Part shown: piece after piece, positions 45,330 through 53,117 of the stretch | How the letters are laid out: every line of letters starts with the position of its first letter | Numbering within the stretch: position 1 is the first letter of the stretch | From: Ostreococcus lucimarinus CCE9901 | Taxonomy: Eukaryota > Chlorophyta > Mamiellophyceae > Mamiellales > Bathycoccaceae | Assembly: GCF_000092065.1 (NCBI RefSeq) | Contig: NC_009360.1 | Location: 682,001 to 746,000 of the forward strand | Direction: 5' to 3' | DNA: 64,000 nucleotides | Position numbers and translations under genes: made by a program | Notes under the pieces: model-generated | Told to the model about the DNA's origin: nothing | The model's database searches: none | The model's input: only the letters and a program-made list of their open reading frames with translations

Positions 45330-47255
45330 ATGGTGCTCTCGCTCCGGCCGCGGCAGCGCCACGCGGTGATAGAGCTGCTCAACTTGACGAAGAATTCAAA
45401 CAAATCATCGATCGCGGCTTCGTTCGGCGCCAACGCCGACGCGGACGCGGACGAAGCGAACAACTACAAGCTTCTGATCCTAGACGCGTTTACGCACGAC
45501 GTCATCGCGCCTCTGGTGACGGTGAAGGACCTGCGCGATCACGGGGTGACGCTGCACCTGCGGCTGCGACAGGAGCGCGAGCAGATACCAGACGTGCCGG
45601 CGGTGTACTTTGTCTCGCCCACGCCCGAGAACGTCAAGGCGATCTCGGGTGATTTTGCAAACTCTCTGTACGATGCGTATCACCTGAACTTCGCGAGCGC
45701 GCTGCCGGCGAGCGCGTTGGAGGAATTGGCGACGAGCGCGGTGCGCGGCGGCGTGGACGGACGAGTCAAGTGCGTGCGAGATCAGTACTTGGGGTATGTG
45801 TCGTTGGAGGATGACTTGTTTGACCTCGCGATTGATGATGGATATCGGTTGTTGCACGATCCGCGCGTGGCGGAGAAGGATGTAGAGCGATTGATCGCGA
45901 ACGTGACGACGGGCTTGTTTAGCGCGTGCGTCACGCTCGGGCAAGTGCCGGTGATTCGATCGCAGCGCGGTGGCGCTGCTGAGATGGTGGCGAAAGAGTT
46001 GGAATCGCGAATTAGAGATGCTTTGGCGCAGAGAGACAATCCCTTCGAGGGCGGACTTCGCGCGCAGTACGGCGGGAGCTCGGTGCAGCGACCGTTGTTG
46101 TGCCTGTTTGATCGAAATTTTGACTTGACGGCAATGTTGCAGCACGCTTGGACGTATCAGCCCCTCGTGCACGACGTTTTGCGAATGCGCTTGAACCGCG
46201 TGGACGTCGATGCCGACGCCCCGACCGGGGTCACCACCGGTGCCAAGCCTAAAAGTTACACGTTGGAGCACAGCGATCCGTTTTGGGCGGAAAACGCTAG
46301 CGCGCAGTTTCCGAAGGTTGCCGAGGAAGTCGAGGCAGAGCTGGCGAAGTATAAAGAGGCGATCAAGCGTGTGAATGCACAAGCTGCGATGGCCGACGGC
46401 GACGCTGATGCACTGGGGAATAGCACGGCGAAGCTCGCGGACGCGGTGCAGTCGCTCCCCGAGCTTCAAGAGAAGAAGCGCGTCATCGACAAGCACACCA
46501 ACATCGCCACCGCCTTGCTTGGAAGCATCAAGCAACGTGGATTAGATGAGTATTACGCCATAGAAGAAGATTTGCTCGTCGGTAAAGGTGATAGGCCGTC
46601 GGTGATGAGTCTATTGCAAGCTACAGGTCGCGGAAGCGCCGAGGACAAGGTTAGACTCGCAATCGTGTACACGCTTTCGGCGACGGAAGGCATCTTGCCG
46701 CAAGACGCCGAGGAAATTGAAGGCGCGCTACGCGCGAGCGGAGCCAATACATCGGCGTTAGCGTACGTCAAGCGCATGATGAGCTTGAATGCAAGTCTGA
46801 AGAATATGTCTGGCGGCGGCGACGCCGGTCATCGACGCTCCAACTCGAGCCAAGGCAACATCTTAGAGTGGGCCGATAAGCTTTACGGTCAAAGTATCAA
46901 CACCATCACCAAGGGTGTGAAGAACTTGCTCAGCGGCGAGCGCGTGCTCCCCATCGCTGTCGCTTTTGACGCGCTCATGGCGAACCAGCCCGGTCCGGAG
47001 ACGGCGGATTACGCGTACCTCGACCCCAAAGCCCCGCACGGCAAACCCGTCGGGCCTCGCGAGGGCGATCCCGCGTTTCACGATGGCATCGTTTTCGTCA
47101 TCGGTGGCGGTAACTACCTCGAGTACCGATCCCTCGTCGAGCTCAAGTCGCGCGAGCGCGCCAACGTGCGTTCCGTCGTCTACGGCTCCACTTCGCTGTG
47201 TCACAGCGAAACCTTTCTCAGCACCTTAGCCAGCCTAGGCGCCGCCGCGTCGTGA
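45330..47255 (+). CDS. SLY1: Sec1/Munc18 protein SLY1 (ER-Golgi vesicle fusion)
   Basis: SLY1/SCFD1 is the SM protein that binds syntaxin-5-type SNAREs and promotes fusion between ER and Golgi. 641 residues. Typical segments: the start RQRHAVIELLNL, KLLILDAFTHDVIAPLVTVKDLRDHGVTLHL, RPLLCLFDRNFDLTAMLQHAWTYQPLVHDVL, and YTLEHSDPFWAENA, which distinguish SLY1 from VPS33, VPS45 and SEC1. The C-terminus GGGNYLEYRSLVELKSR and YGSTSLCHSETFL fits domain 1. Tandem with the C2 gene, 162 bases apart. Confidence 0.95.
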   Translation: MVLSLRPRQRHAVIELLNLTKNSNKSSIAASFGANADADADEANNYKLLILDAFTHDVIAPLVTVKDLRDHGVTLHLRLRQEREQIPDVPAVYFVSPTPENVKAISGDFANSLYDAYHLNFASALPASALEELATSAVRGGVDGRVKCVRDQYLGYVSLEDDLFDLAIDDGYRLLHDPRVAEKDVERLIANVTTGLFSACVTLGQVPVIRSQRGGAAEMVAKELESRIRDALAQRDNPFEGGLRAQYGGSSVQRPLLCLFDRNFDLTAMLQHAWTYQPLVHDVLRMRLNRVDVDADAPTGVTTGAKPKSYTLEHSDPFWAENASAQFPKVAEEVEAELAKYKEAIKRVNAQAAMADGDADALGNSTAKLADAVQSLPELQEKKRVIDKHTNIATALLGSIKQRGLDEYYAIEEDLLVGKGDRPSVMSLLQATGRGSAEDKVRLAIVYTLSATEGILPQDAEEIEGALRASGANTSALAYVKRMMSLNASLKNMSGGGDAGHRRSNSSQGNILEWADKLYGQSINTITKGVKNLLSGERVLPIAVAFDALMANQPGPETADYAYLDPKAPHGKPVGPREGDPAFHDGIVFVIGGGNYLEYRSLVELKSRERANVRSVVYGSTSLCHSETFLSTLASLGAAAS

Positions 47256-47417
47256 TCGTCACGGCGCGTGCATTGTATCTCATTCACCACCGTCTTAGCG
47301 TCGAATTCGCCTCCGCACGCCCGATCGCCTCGCGTCGCGTCGCGCGAGACGACTCCGCCTCGTCGAGGCGACTGCACCACACAGAAACGCGTCGCCCGCG
47401 TCACTTGCGCGCGCGCG

Positions 47418-48401
47418 ATGCGAGGCAAACTCGAAGTCAATGGTGCGCGCGCGAGCGCGAGAAATAGCGAAACGCGCGACGCTCGCGACGCTCGCGAAAC
47501 GCGCGCGCGACGAACGAACGCGCGACGGTGACTGACAAGATGAGTTGATTAATGTCTCCGCGTGGCAGTTTTAAGCGCGATCCGACTGCGAGACACGCAA
47601 ACGTTCGGGAAACAAGACCCGTACGTCGTGCTGAAATGCGGCGGTCACGCGGATACGTTCCGAACCAAGGTGTGCCGAGACGGAGGCACGGCGCCGAAGT
47701 GGAACGAACGATTCACGTTCGCGCTCGCGGGCACGGAGGGGAATGAGCTGAACTTGAGAATTTGGAATAGGAACACGATGACGAGCGATAAGTGCATCGG
47801 AAGCGCGACGGTGAAGCTAGATGCGGTGTTTAAGAATGAGACCGATGATGTGGATGTAGAGGTGTTTGATACGAAGGGAAGAGCGGCGGGAGTGATTAAC
47901 TTGGTGCTGACGTTTACGCCGAGCGGTTCGTACGTGGTGCAGCAGCAGCAGCAGCAGCCGGCGTACGTGGTACAGCAGCAGCAGCAGCAGCCGGCGTACG
48001 TGGTGCAGCAGCAACAGCAGCAGCCGGCGTACTTGGTGCAGCAGCAGCAGCAGCAGCCGCACGTGGTGCAGCAGCAGCAGAAACCGCGTGGGCTCGTGAG
48101 GCGTCTGACAGGCAGAGGCCAGTACACGCTTGGCGATATTTACGACATAGGGGCCCAACCGCGGCCGGCACAGCCTCAGCAAGCCACGCCGAACGTGACG
48201 TACGTGCAGCTTCCTGCCTATGCGGCGCAACATGCGCCAGAGGCGCCGCCGGGCTACACGCCCACGCCGATCGGCGTCGTTCACGGAGGATACGCTGGCG
48301 GCGGCAACCACATGATGCCGCCGCCGCCAGGTTGGAATAACGCCCCGCAATCAGGCGGGCACGCGCAGTACGGCAACGACGACGACGAATGGGGAGTATG
48401 A
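47418..48401 (+). CDS. C2-domain protein with polyglutamine repeats (two exons)
   Basis: 285 residues: exon 1 (47418-47442) encodes MRGKLEVN plus one base; exon 2 (47569-48401) continues V-L-S-A-I-R. The join rebuilds beta strand 1 of a C2 domain, GKLEVNVLSAIRLRDTQTFGK in two pieces, then QDPYVVLKCGG, PKWNERFTFAL and NELNLRIWNRN. The calcium-coordinating Asp set looks partial: loop 1 keeps Asp in KQDPY, loop 3 has a WNRN rather than WDKD-type motif. After the domain come four 11-residue YVVQQQQQQPA repeats, then a Pro/Gly/Gln-rich tail. Possibly membrane-binding and prone to phase separation; not assigned to a pathway. Confidence 0.85.
47443..47568 (+). other. Intron of the C2 gene (126 nt)
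   Basis: Donor G|GTGCGC, acceptor GTGGCAG|TT, with GACTGAC about 33 bases before the acceptor. Phase 1. The join restores strand 1 of the C2 domain. Confidence 0.87.
47931..48062 (+). repeat. 33-bp coding minisatellite, four copies plus a partial fifth
   Basis: Four 33-base units (tac-gtg-gtg, six Gln codons, ccg-gcg) encode an 11-residue repeat; a partial fifth follows. Differences are a few single bases (gta for gtg, caa for cag, tac-ttg). Rather than plain CAG slippage, it looks like unit duplication. Confidence 0.95.
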
Positions 48402-48565
48402 GCATGAAGATGATCGATAAGAATGTCGACGTGTAATCTCAAGTCTAGAAATTTCGCATGGTAGCGGCGCATTCCGGATGGATAGTGGTTGTCATTAAAT
48501 CAGCGGTACTCGCGCGGGGCGGGTTAAAAATCGTGTCGAGTCGATGGAAATCGCGCGTGATCGAA
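48402..48565. other. Convergent 3' regions, C2 gene / IGPS gene
   Basis: 164 bases with no gene seen; probably holds both polyadenylation sites. Confidence 0.5.
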
Positions 48566-49633
48566 TCACACCGGGCGGCCGAACAATTTCTTGATGCCGA
48601 CGTCCGGGGTGTCCTGCTTGACGAGGGACTCGCCGACCAAGACCGCGCCGACGCCGGAATCTTGCAACAAGTTGACGTCGTCGATGGTGAAGATTCCAGA
48701 CTCGCCAACCATGGTGATGCCGCGTCTCTTAACCTCCTCGCCGAGCGGCCCGTTCATGAGATCGGTGGTGACGCTCAAGCTGACCTCAAACGTTCCCAAA
48801 TCCCGGTTGTTGATGCCGAGCAAATCGATGGGAAAGTCTCCGTCCAACACGCGCTTCATCTCCCCGTACGTGTGCACCTCGATCAAGCACTTCATGCCCA
48901 GCGAGTGCGCAATCTTAATGAAGTACTTCAAATCTTGGTTGGGCAAAACCGCGGCGATCAACAAAATCGCGTCGGCGCCGTACTTGCGCGCGAGATAAAT
49001 TTGATACGCGTCCACGATGAACTCCTTGCAGAGCAACGGGCACGTCACCCCAGCCTCGCGAATGAGCGCCAAGTTTTCAAATCCACCCTGAAAGAACTTT
49101 TCATCCGTCAACACGCTCAAACACGCCGCCCCACCCTCCTCGTACGCCTTCGCGATTTTCACCGGATCAAAATTCGGCTGAATCACCCCCTTCGACGGCG
49201 ACGCCTTCTTCACCTCCGCGATCAGTCCCGGCTGTTTCGTCGCCGCCAACTGATCCGTGATCGCCTTCACAAAATCCCTCGTCGGCGGCGCGTTCACCAG
49301 CGCCGTTCGCACCAACTGCAACGGGAATTTCTCCTTGCGTTCCGCGAGTTCCACGTCTTTATACCACACGATCTCCTCCAAGATGTTCTTCGGCTTGTTG
49401 TTCTCGTTCGTCACCCGCTCGCCCGTCGGCGCGACTTCCTCGATCACGAACTCAAACTGTCCGACGCCCAGGTCGTGCTTGGACGGTCCGTTCGGCGGTC
49501 GTCGTCGGATGCTCACCGCGCCGTCGTCCACGCCCGAGGGCGCGCTCGCGCGCGGGCGCGTCGCGCGTCGCGCGCGTCGCGCGTCCCGTCGCGCGCCCGT
49601 CGCGAGCGTCGCGCGTCCCGTCGCGGCGGACAT
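48566..49633 (-). CDS. IGPS: Indole-3-glycerol-phosphate synthase, plastid
   Basis: This enzyme closes the indole ring in tryptophan synthesis (carboxyphenylamino-deoxyribulose phosphate to indole-glycerol phosphate). 355 residues. The first about 45 are Arg/Ala/Thr rich, fitting a plastid transit peptide. The TIM-barrel catalytic residues are present: AEVKKASPSKGVI (catalytic Lys), LSVLTDEKFFQGG, LCKEFIVDAYQI (catalytic Lys-Glu), LLGINNRDL and VGESGIFT. Length and motif set are those of a single-function IGPS, not a fusion with PRAI or anthranilate synthase. Divergent from the YGGT gene (153 bases). Confidence 0.95.
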   Translation of the reverse strand: MSAATGRATLATGARRDARRARRATRPRASAPSGVDDGAVSIRRRPPNGPSKHDLGVGQFEFVIEEVAPTGERVTNENNKPKNILEEIVWYKDVELAERKEKFPLQLVRTALVNAPPTRDFVKAITDQLAATKQPGLIAEVKKASPSKGVIQPNFDPVKIAKAYEEGGAACLSVLTDEKFFQGGFENLALIREAGVTCPLLCKEFIVDAYQIYLARKYGADAILLIAAVLPNQDLKYFIKIAHSLGMKCLIEVHTYGEMKRVLDGDFPIDLLGINNRDLGTFEVSLSVTTDLMNGPLGEEVKRRGITMVGESGIFTIDDVNLLQDSGVGAVLVGESLVKQDTPDVGIKKLFGRPV

Positions 49634-49786
49634 CGAGCGCGTCGCCGGTCGTTCGCGCGCGCGTGTGACGCCGCCGGCGCGTCGTTCGCGCGCCCGGATA
49701 ACCTCGTCGAGTCATGACTCGTCGAGAGTCCCTCCCGGGCCGCGCGTCCCTCGCGCGCGCCGCATCGCGCGACGCCGACGCGAGGC

Positions 49787-50632
49787 ATGCTCGCGCGCGG
49801 CGCTTCGGCGGCGGTGCATCGCGCGAGCGCGAAAGGTGCGCGCGACGCGCGCGCGCGACGGGACGATTCGCGCCGCGCGCGACGCGACGACGATTCGATT
49901 CGCCGACGTCCGTTGAGGGTTTCCGCGCGCGACGTCCGACGCGACGGCGGGACGCGCGGCGCGCGGGAGAGACGGCGCGAGGGAGGGACGGCGCGAAGGC
50001 GACGCGCGCGCGCGGCGGGCGACGTCGCGCGCGCGGACGAAGCGCGCGCGAACTCGGAGACTGACGAAGGCGACGCGGCGACAGGGACGCGAACGGGACG
50101 CTCGAGGACGGCGCGTCGAGCGAACGCGAGCGCGAGCGCGACGCGGGACTCGGCGTCGAACGATGAATCGACGACGTCGTCTTTCGTCGCGTTGACTGGA
50201 TTCGTGCGCGCGCGGGAGGTGATGGCGGTGGCGAGCGACGCGGCGCGACGCCAACGCGCGCTCGGCCGGGAGATGGTGAGCGCGAAGTCGACGACGAAGA
50301 TGTCCGCCGTCGCGCCGTTGTTCACGCTCGCGGCGGTGACGATGGTGGACAGGAAAATGATACAGTTAGTGACGCAGTCTGTGGCGTCGTTCATCAAGTT
50401 GTATCTCTTGTTGCTCTTCGTGCGGGTGTTGCTGACGTGGTTTCCAAACGTCAACTGGATGCGCCAGCCGTGGACGATGCTTCGTCAAGTCACCGATCCG
50501 TACCTGAACTTGTTCAGGAACCTGATTCCACCCGTGATGGGGCAGATTGACTTCACGCCCATCCTCGGTTTCATGGTTCTGCAATTCCTCGCGCGCGTCC
50601 TCTCGGCGGATTCCGGGATGGGTAAATTCTAG
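49787..50632 (+). CDS. YLMG: YGGT-family plastid membrane protein (YLMG/CCB3-like)
   Basis: 281 residues. A long (about 150 residues) Arg/Ala-rich leader suggests plastid import. The conserved C-terminal domain starts near SFIKLYLLLLFVRVLLTWFP, and has QPWTMLRQVTDPYLNLFRNL followed by IPPVMGQIDFTPILGFMVLQ. This is the YGGT pattern: two hydrophobic helices with a DPYL motif between. In plants YGGT proteins take part in nucleoid distribution and in cytochrome b6f heme attachment (CCB3); which role applies here is not decidable. The leader is long for a transit peptide, so the start may lie further in, e.g. at a later Met near MVSAKSTT. Confidence 0.88.
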   Translation: MLARGASAAVHRASAKGARDARARRDDSRRARRDDDSIRRRPLRVSARDVRRDGGTRGARERRREGGTARRRRARAAGDVARADEARANSETDEGDAATGTRTGRSRTARRANASASATRDSASNDESTTSSFVALTGFVRAREVMAVASDAARRQRALGREMVSAKSTTKMSAVAPLFTLAAVTMVDRKMIQLVTQSVASFIKLYLLLLFVRVLLTWFPNVNWMRQPWTMLRQVTDPYLNLFRNLIPPVMGQIDFTPILGFMVLQFLARVLSADSGMGKF

Positions 50633-50743
50633 TACGCTCGTGATGTAACGAAGAAGGCTCGTATTTTTGACTGGACGAGACGTTCGCGCGGTTGAACAAT
50701 TTCGATGCGTGCGTGAAATGAATCGTGTATTGTACAGAATGTT

Positions 50744-52888
50744 CTAAACCCCGTCGACGTCGCCGTCGTCGTCGTACTCGAGAATGTTATACTTTCGCTG
50801 CGACGCCTTCAAAGCCCAGTGGCGGTGCGCCAACCAGGCGCCGATGGCGAGCGTCGCGCACACGAACGTCGCCATGACGTACGTCGTGTCTCGCCACGTG
50901 CGCAAATCATCCGTCAGATGCGCGAGCTTTCCCGCCAGCGACGACAGATCGTCATCGCTCTCGATTCGATCGCGAACGATGAAGAAGGCGTCGAGCACGC
51001 CGCCATCCGCGCTGGCGTCTTGATATTCGCCGTACAAGTGCGTGCGATTGAACGCGGTGAGCCGAACGTAGCCGTACTCATAGAGCTCCTTCTCCATAAA
51101 CGATGCGCCGATCGCGTTTTTCGTGTGAGGTGCGCCGCCTGTGCCGACGAGTACGCTCACTGGTGCGCCGCCGGGATGGGAATACGTCGCCACGCCGTCA
51201 ACGAGTCTACTAAACGCCGCGCACCCTTCGTCCGCGGAGACATTGAACGAGGTCGATCCTCTCCACGCGCACGAGCGCTGGTAGGCATGATTGTGTCCCC
51301 AAAACACCGCGTTGACATCGTACTCGACCAACAGCGGCCAGACGTGCGTTTGGATCTCTCGCATTACGCTCAAGTCACTCGGGTTTTTCATCCCTGGTTT
51401 CGTCTCGCGATCTTCGGGACCGTCGGTGCTGTCGACCAAACCCGGTCGGTGTCCGCCGAGCACGACCCACGGCGTCTTTGCGCGATCGATGCTCGAAAGT
51501 TCGCGCTTGAGCCACTCGCCTTGCGCCGAAGCGGGCGAAAAGTTGACTTCGGTATTCATCGACACGACGCGAATCGATCCGAAAGTCACCGCGAACCAAT
51601 CGGCGTCTGGGCCGGCGCGAGGCGTAGGGTACAAGCGCGTCGCCGGCACCGCGCATTCGCCGCCGCTGTCGTCGACGCCGTACTCGTCCGCAACGCGAGA
51701 CTCTGGCCAATTCGAGCTGTCAGCTTCGTGGTTGCCGAGATTGGAGATGAACGGCACGCGAGACGCCCACGGCGTGATTTGTGCCGCCCATTCGTCCCAA
51801 ACGCTGGCGTATCCCGTGGCGTAGGACAAGTCGCCGAAGAGAAACACGGCGTCGATGGCATCATCGCGCGCGTCGCGCTCCAAGGCGGCGCTGACGTTGA
51901 GCGAAGGTTGACCGTACGCGCGCCACGTTTCGGCGTCGTCGTTCGATCCACGACCCATATCCGCGAACAACGCGAGCGTTGTCTTCGCATCTTTGCTTTC
52001 TGCCGGAGGCATGCGCATCGTGAACCGATCGCTCTCGCCGTGAGCGTCGCGCGCGAAGTACTCGATCGAGTCGCCTGGGCGCGCTACGATGGCCGCGGTG
52101 TGCACGTACCCCGGATGTCTGTATCCAAAACTGTTCGCCGGCGCCCCGCACAAATCGCGCGCGTCGTACGTCGTCGTCGTCGCCGGAACGTGCGCGTACG
52201 CGCCGTTACCCACGCGATACGTCAATCGCGCGCCGTGACTGGCGTTTCGTCCGCTTTGCCACGTCACGCGAGCCGACGCGCCGCGTTCGGTCGTCGATCC
52301 CCCCCAACCCGTCGGGAGCGTCACCCGCGGCCACACCGGCGCCAGTGCGTCCTCGACGTGAACCGGCGCGCTCCTCGCCACCTCCATCATAGTCGTCGCG
52401 TTCGGCGCGTTCGCGAACAATACGAAATCGTACGTCGCCGCGCGATGCGTCAACGTCTCAAACACCACGCTCGCCGACCCCGTCGTCGCGTAACCGTCCA
52501 CGCGTCCCAACACCGCGTATTTTACCGGCGCCGTCTTCGTCGGGTCCGCGCCCGCCGGCGAGTACGCTCCGATCCAATGCTCCGCGAACGTCGCGTTCGC
52601 CGTCGCCGTCGTCGAAACCGTCGCGCGAACGCGTCCGCCCGACCGCGTCGTCGTCGCGTTCGTCGTCAGCGTGAATCCGAGATCGGTCGACGATAACACC
52701 CTCGACCGGGCGACGATTCGACGCCCGTCTATGCGCCAGAGCGCGTTGTGCGCGGCGCGTTCGAGCGCTCGCGCGTCGACATCAAAGAAGGAAGATTTCG
52801 AAACGTCACGCGCGTCGAGCGCGCCGCTCGCGCCGTGGACGACGCAGAGGAAGATTACGAAGGCGACGATGCGGGTCGCGCGCGCCAT
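50744..52888 (-). CDS. PAP: Purple acid phosphatase, membrane-anchored
   Basis: 714 residues from the ATG at 52888, which gives a signal peptide (MARATRIVAFVIFLCVVHG); the longer ORF upstream would bury it. It has an N-terminal fibronectin-III-like domain and a metallophosphoesterase domain. Fe/metal ligands sit in the usual five blocks: ADMGRG (about 308), GDLSYATGY (about 352), GNHE (about 384), GGHRPG (about 479) and GHNHAYQR (about 532). A transmembrane helix near 676-697 (TYVMATFVCATLAIGAWLA) and a short basic cytosolic tail make it a type I anchored enzyme, unlike most soluble secreted plant PAPs. Probably a cell-surface or vacuolar phosphate-scavenging enzyme. Confidence 0.92.
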   Translation of the reverse strand: MARATRIVAFVIFLCVVHGASGALDARDVSKSSFFDVDARALERAAHNALWRIDGRRIVARSRVLSSTDLGFTLTTNATTTRSGGRVRATVSTTATANATFAEHWIGAYSPAGADPTKTAPVKYAVLGRVDGYATTGSASVVFETLTHRAATYDFVLFANAPNATTMMEVARSAPVHVEDALAPVWPRVTLPTGWGGSTTERGASARVTWQSGRNASHGARLTYRVGNGAYAHVPATTTTYDARDLCGAPANSFGYRHPGYVHTAAIVARPGDSIEYFARDAHGESDRFTMRMPPAESKDAKTTLALFADMGRGSNDDAETWRAYGQPSLNVSAALERDARDDAIDAVFLFGDLSYATGYASVWDEWAAQITPWASRVPFISNLGNHEADSSNWPESRVADEYGVDDSGGECAVPATRLYPTPRAGPDADWFAVTFGSIRVVSMNTEVNFSPASAQGEWLKRELSSIDRAKTPWVVLGGHRPGLVDSTDGPEDRETKPGMKNPSDLSVMREIQTHVWPLLVEYDVNAVFWGHNHAYQRSCAWRGSTSFNVSADEGCAAFSRLVDGVATYSHPGGAPVSVLVGTGGAPHTKNAIGASFMEKELYEYGYVRLTAFNRTHLYGEYQDASADGGVLDAFFIVRDRIESDDDLSSLAGKLAHLTDDLRTWRDTTYVMATFVCATLAIGAWLAHRHWALKASQRKYNILEYDDDGDVDGV

Positions 52889-53117
52889 CGGCGGCGCGCG
52901 CGGCGCGGCGTCGACGAATAAAGTCACGAGACGCCGCAGACGCGAGCCGCGCCGACGACGAGTCGCGGCGAGCGAGCGAGCGACGTAAACGCGTTCGTTT
53001 GGGTTGAAATAAAAAATACTGTAATCAGCGCTGACTAGATCAGGCGTAATCCGCGAGCGAGCGATGTCAGGGTACAAGAACAACAACAACAACAGACGGT
53101 GAGGTTGGTCGGTTTGA

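Noticed and set aside
47931-48085. 33-base repeats as a possible CRISPR array
   Set aside because: The units are adjacent with no spacers, in frame in a coding gene, and the genome is eukaryotic.
50819-52696. 625-codon forward open frame opposite the purple acid phosphatase
   Set aside because: It is antisense to the phosphatase; the Arg-rich translation has no domain.
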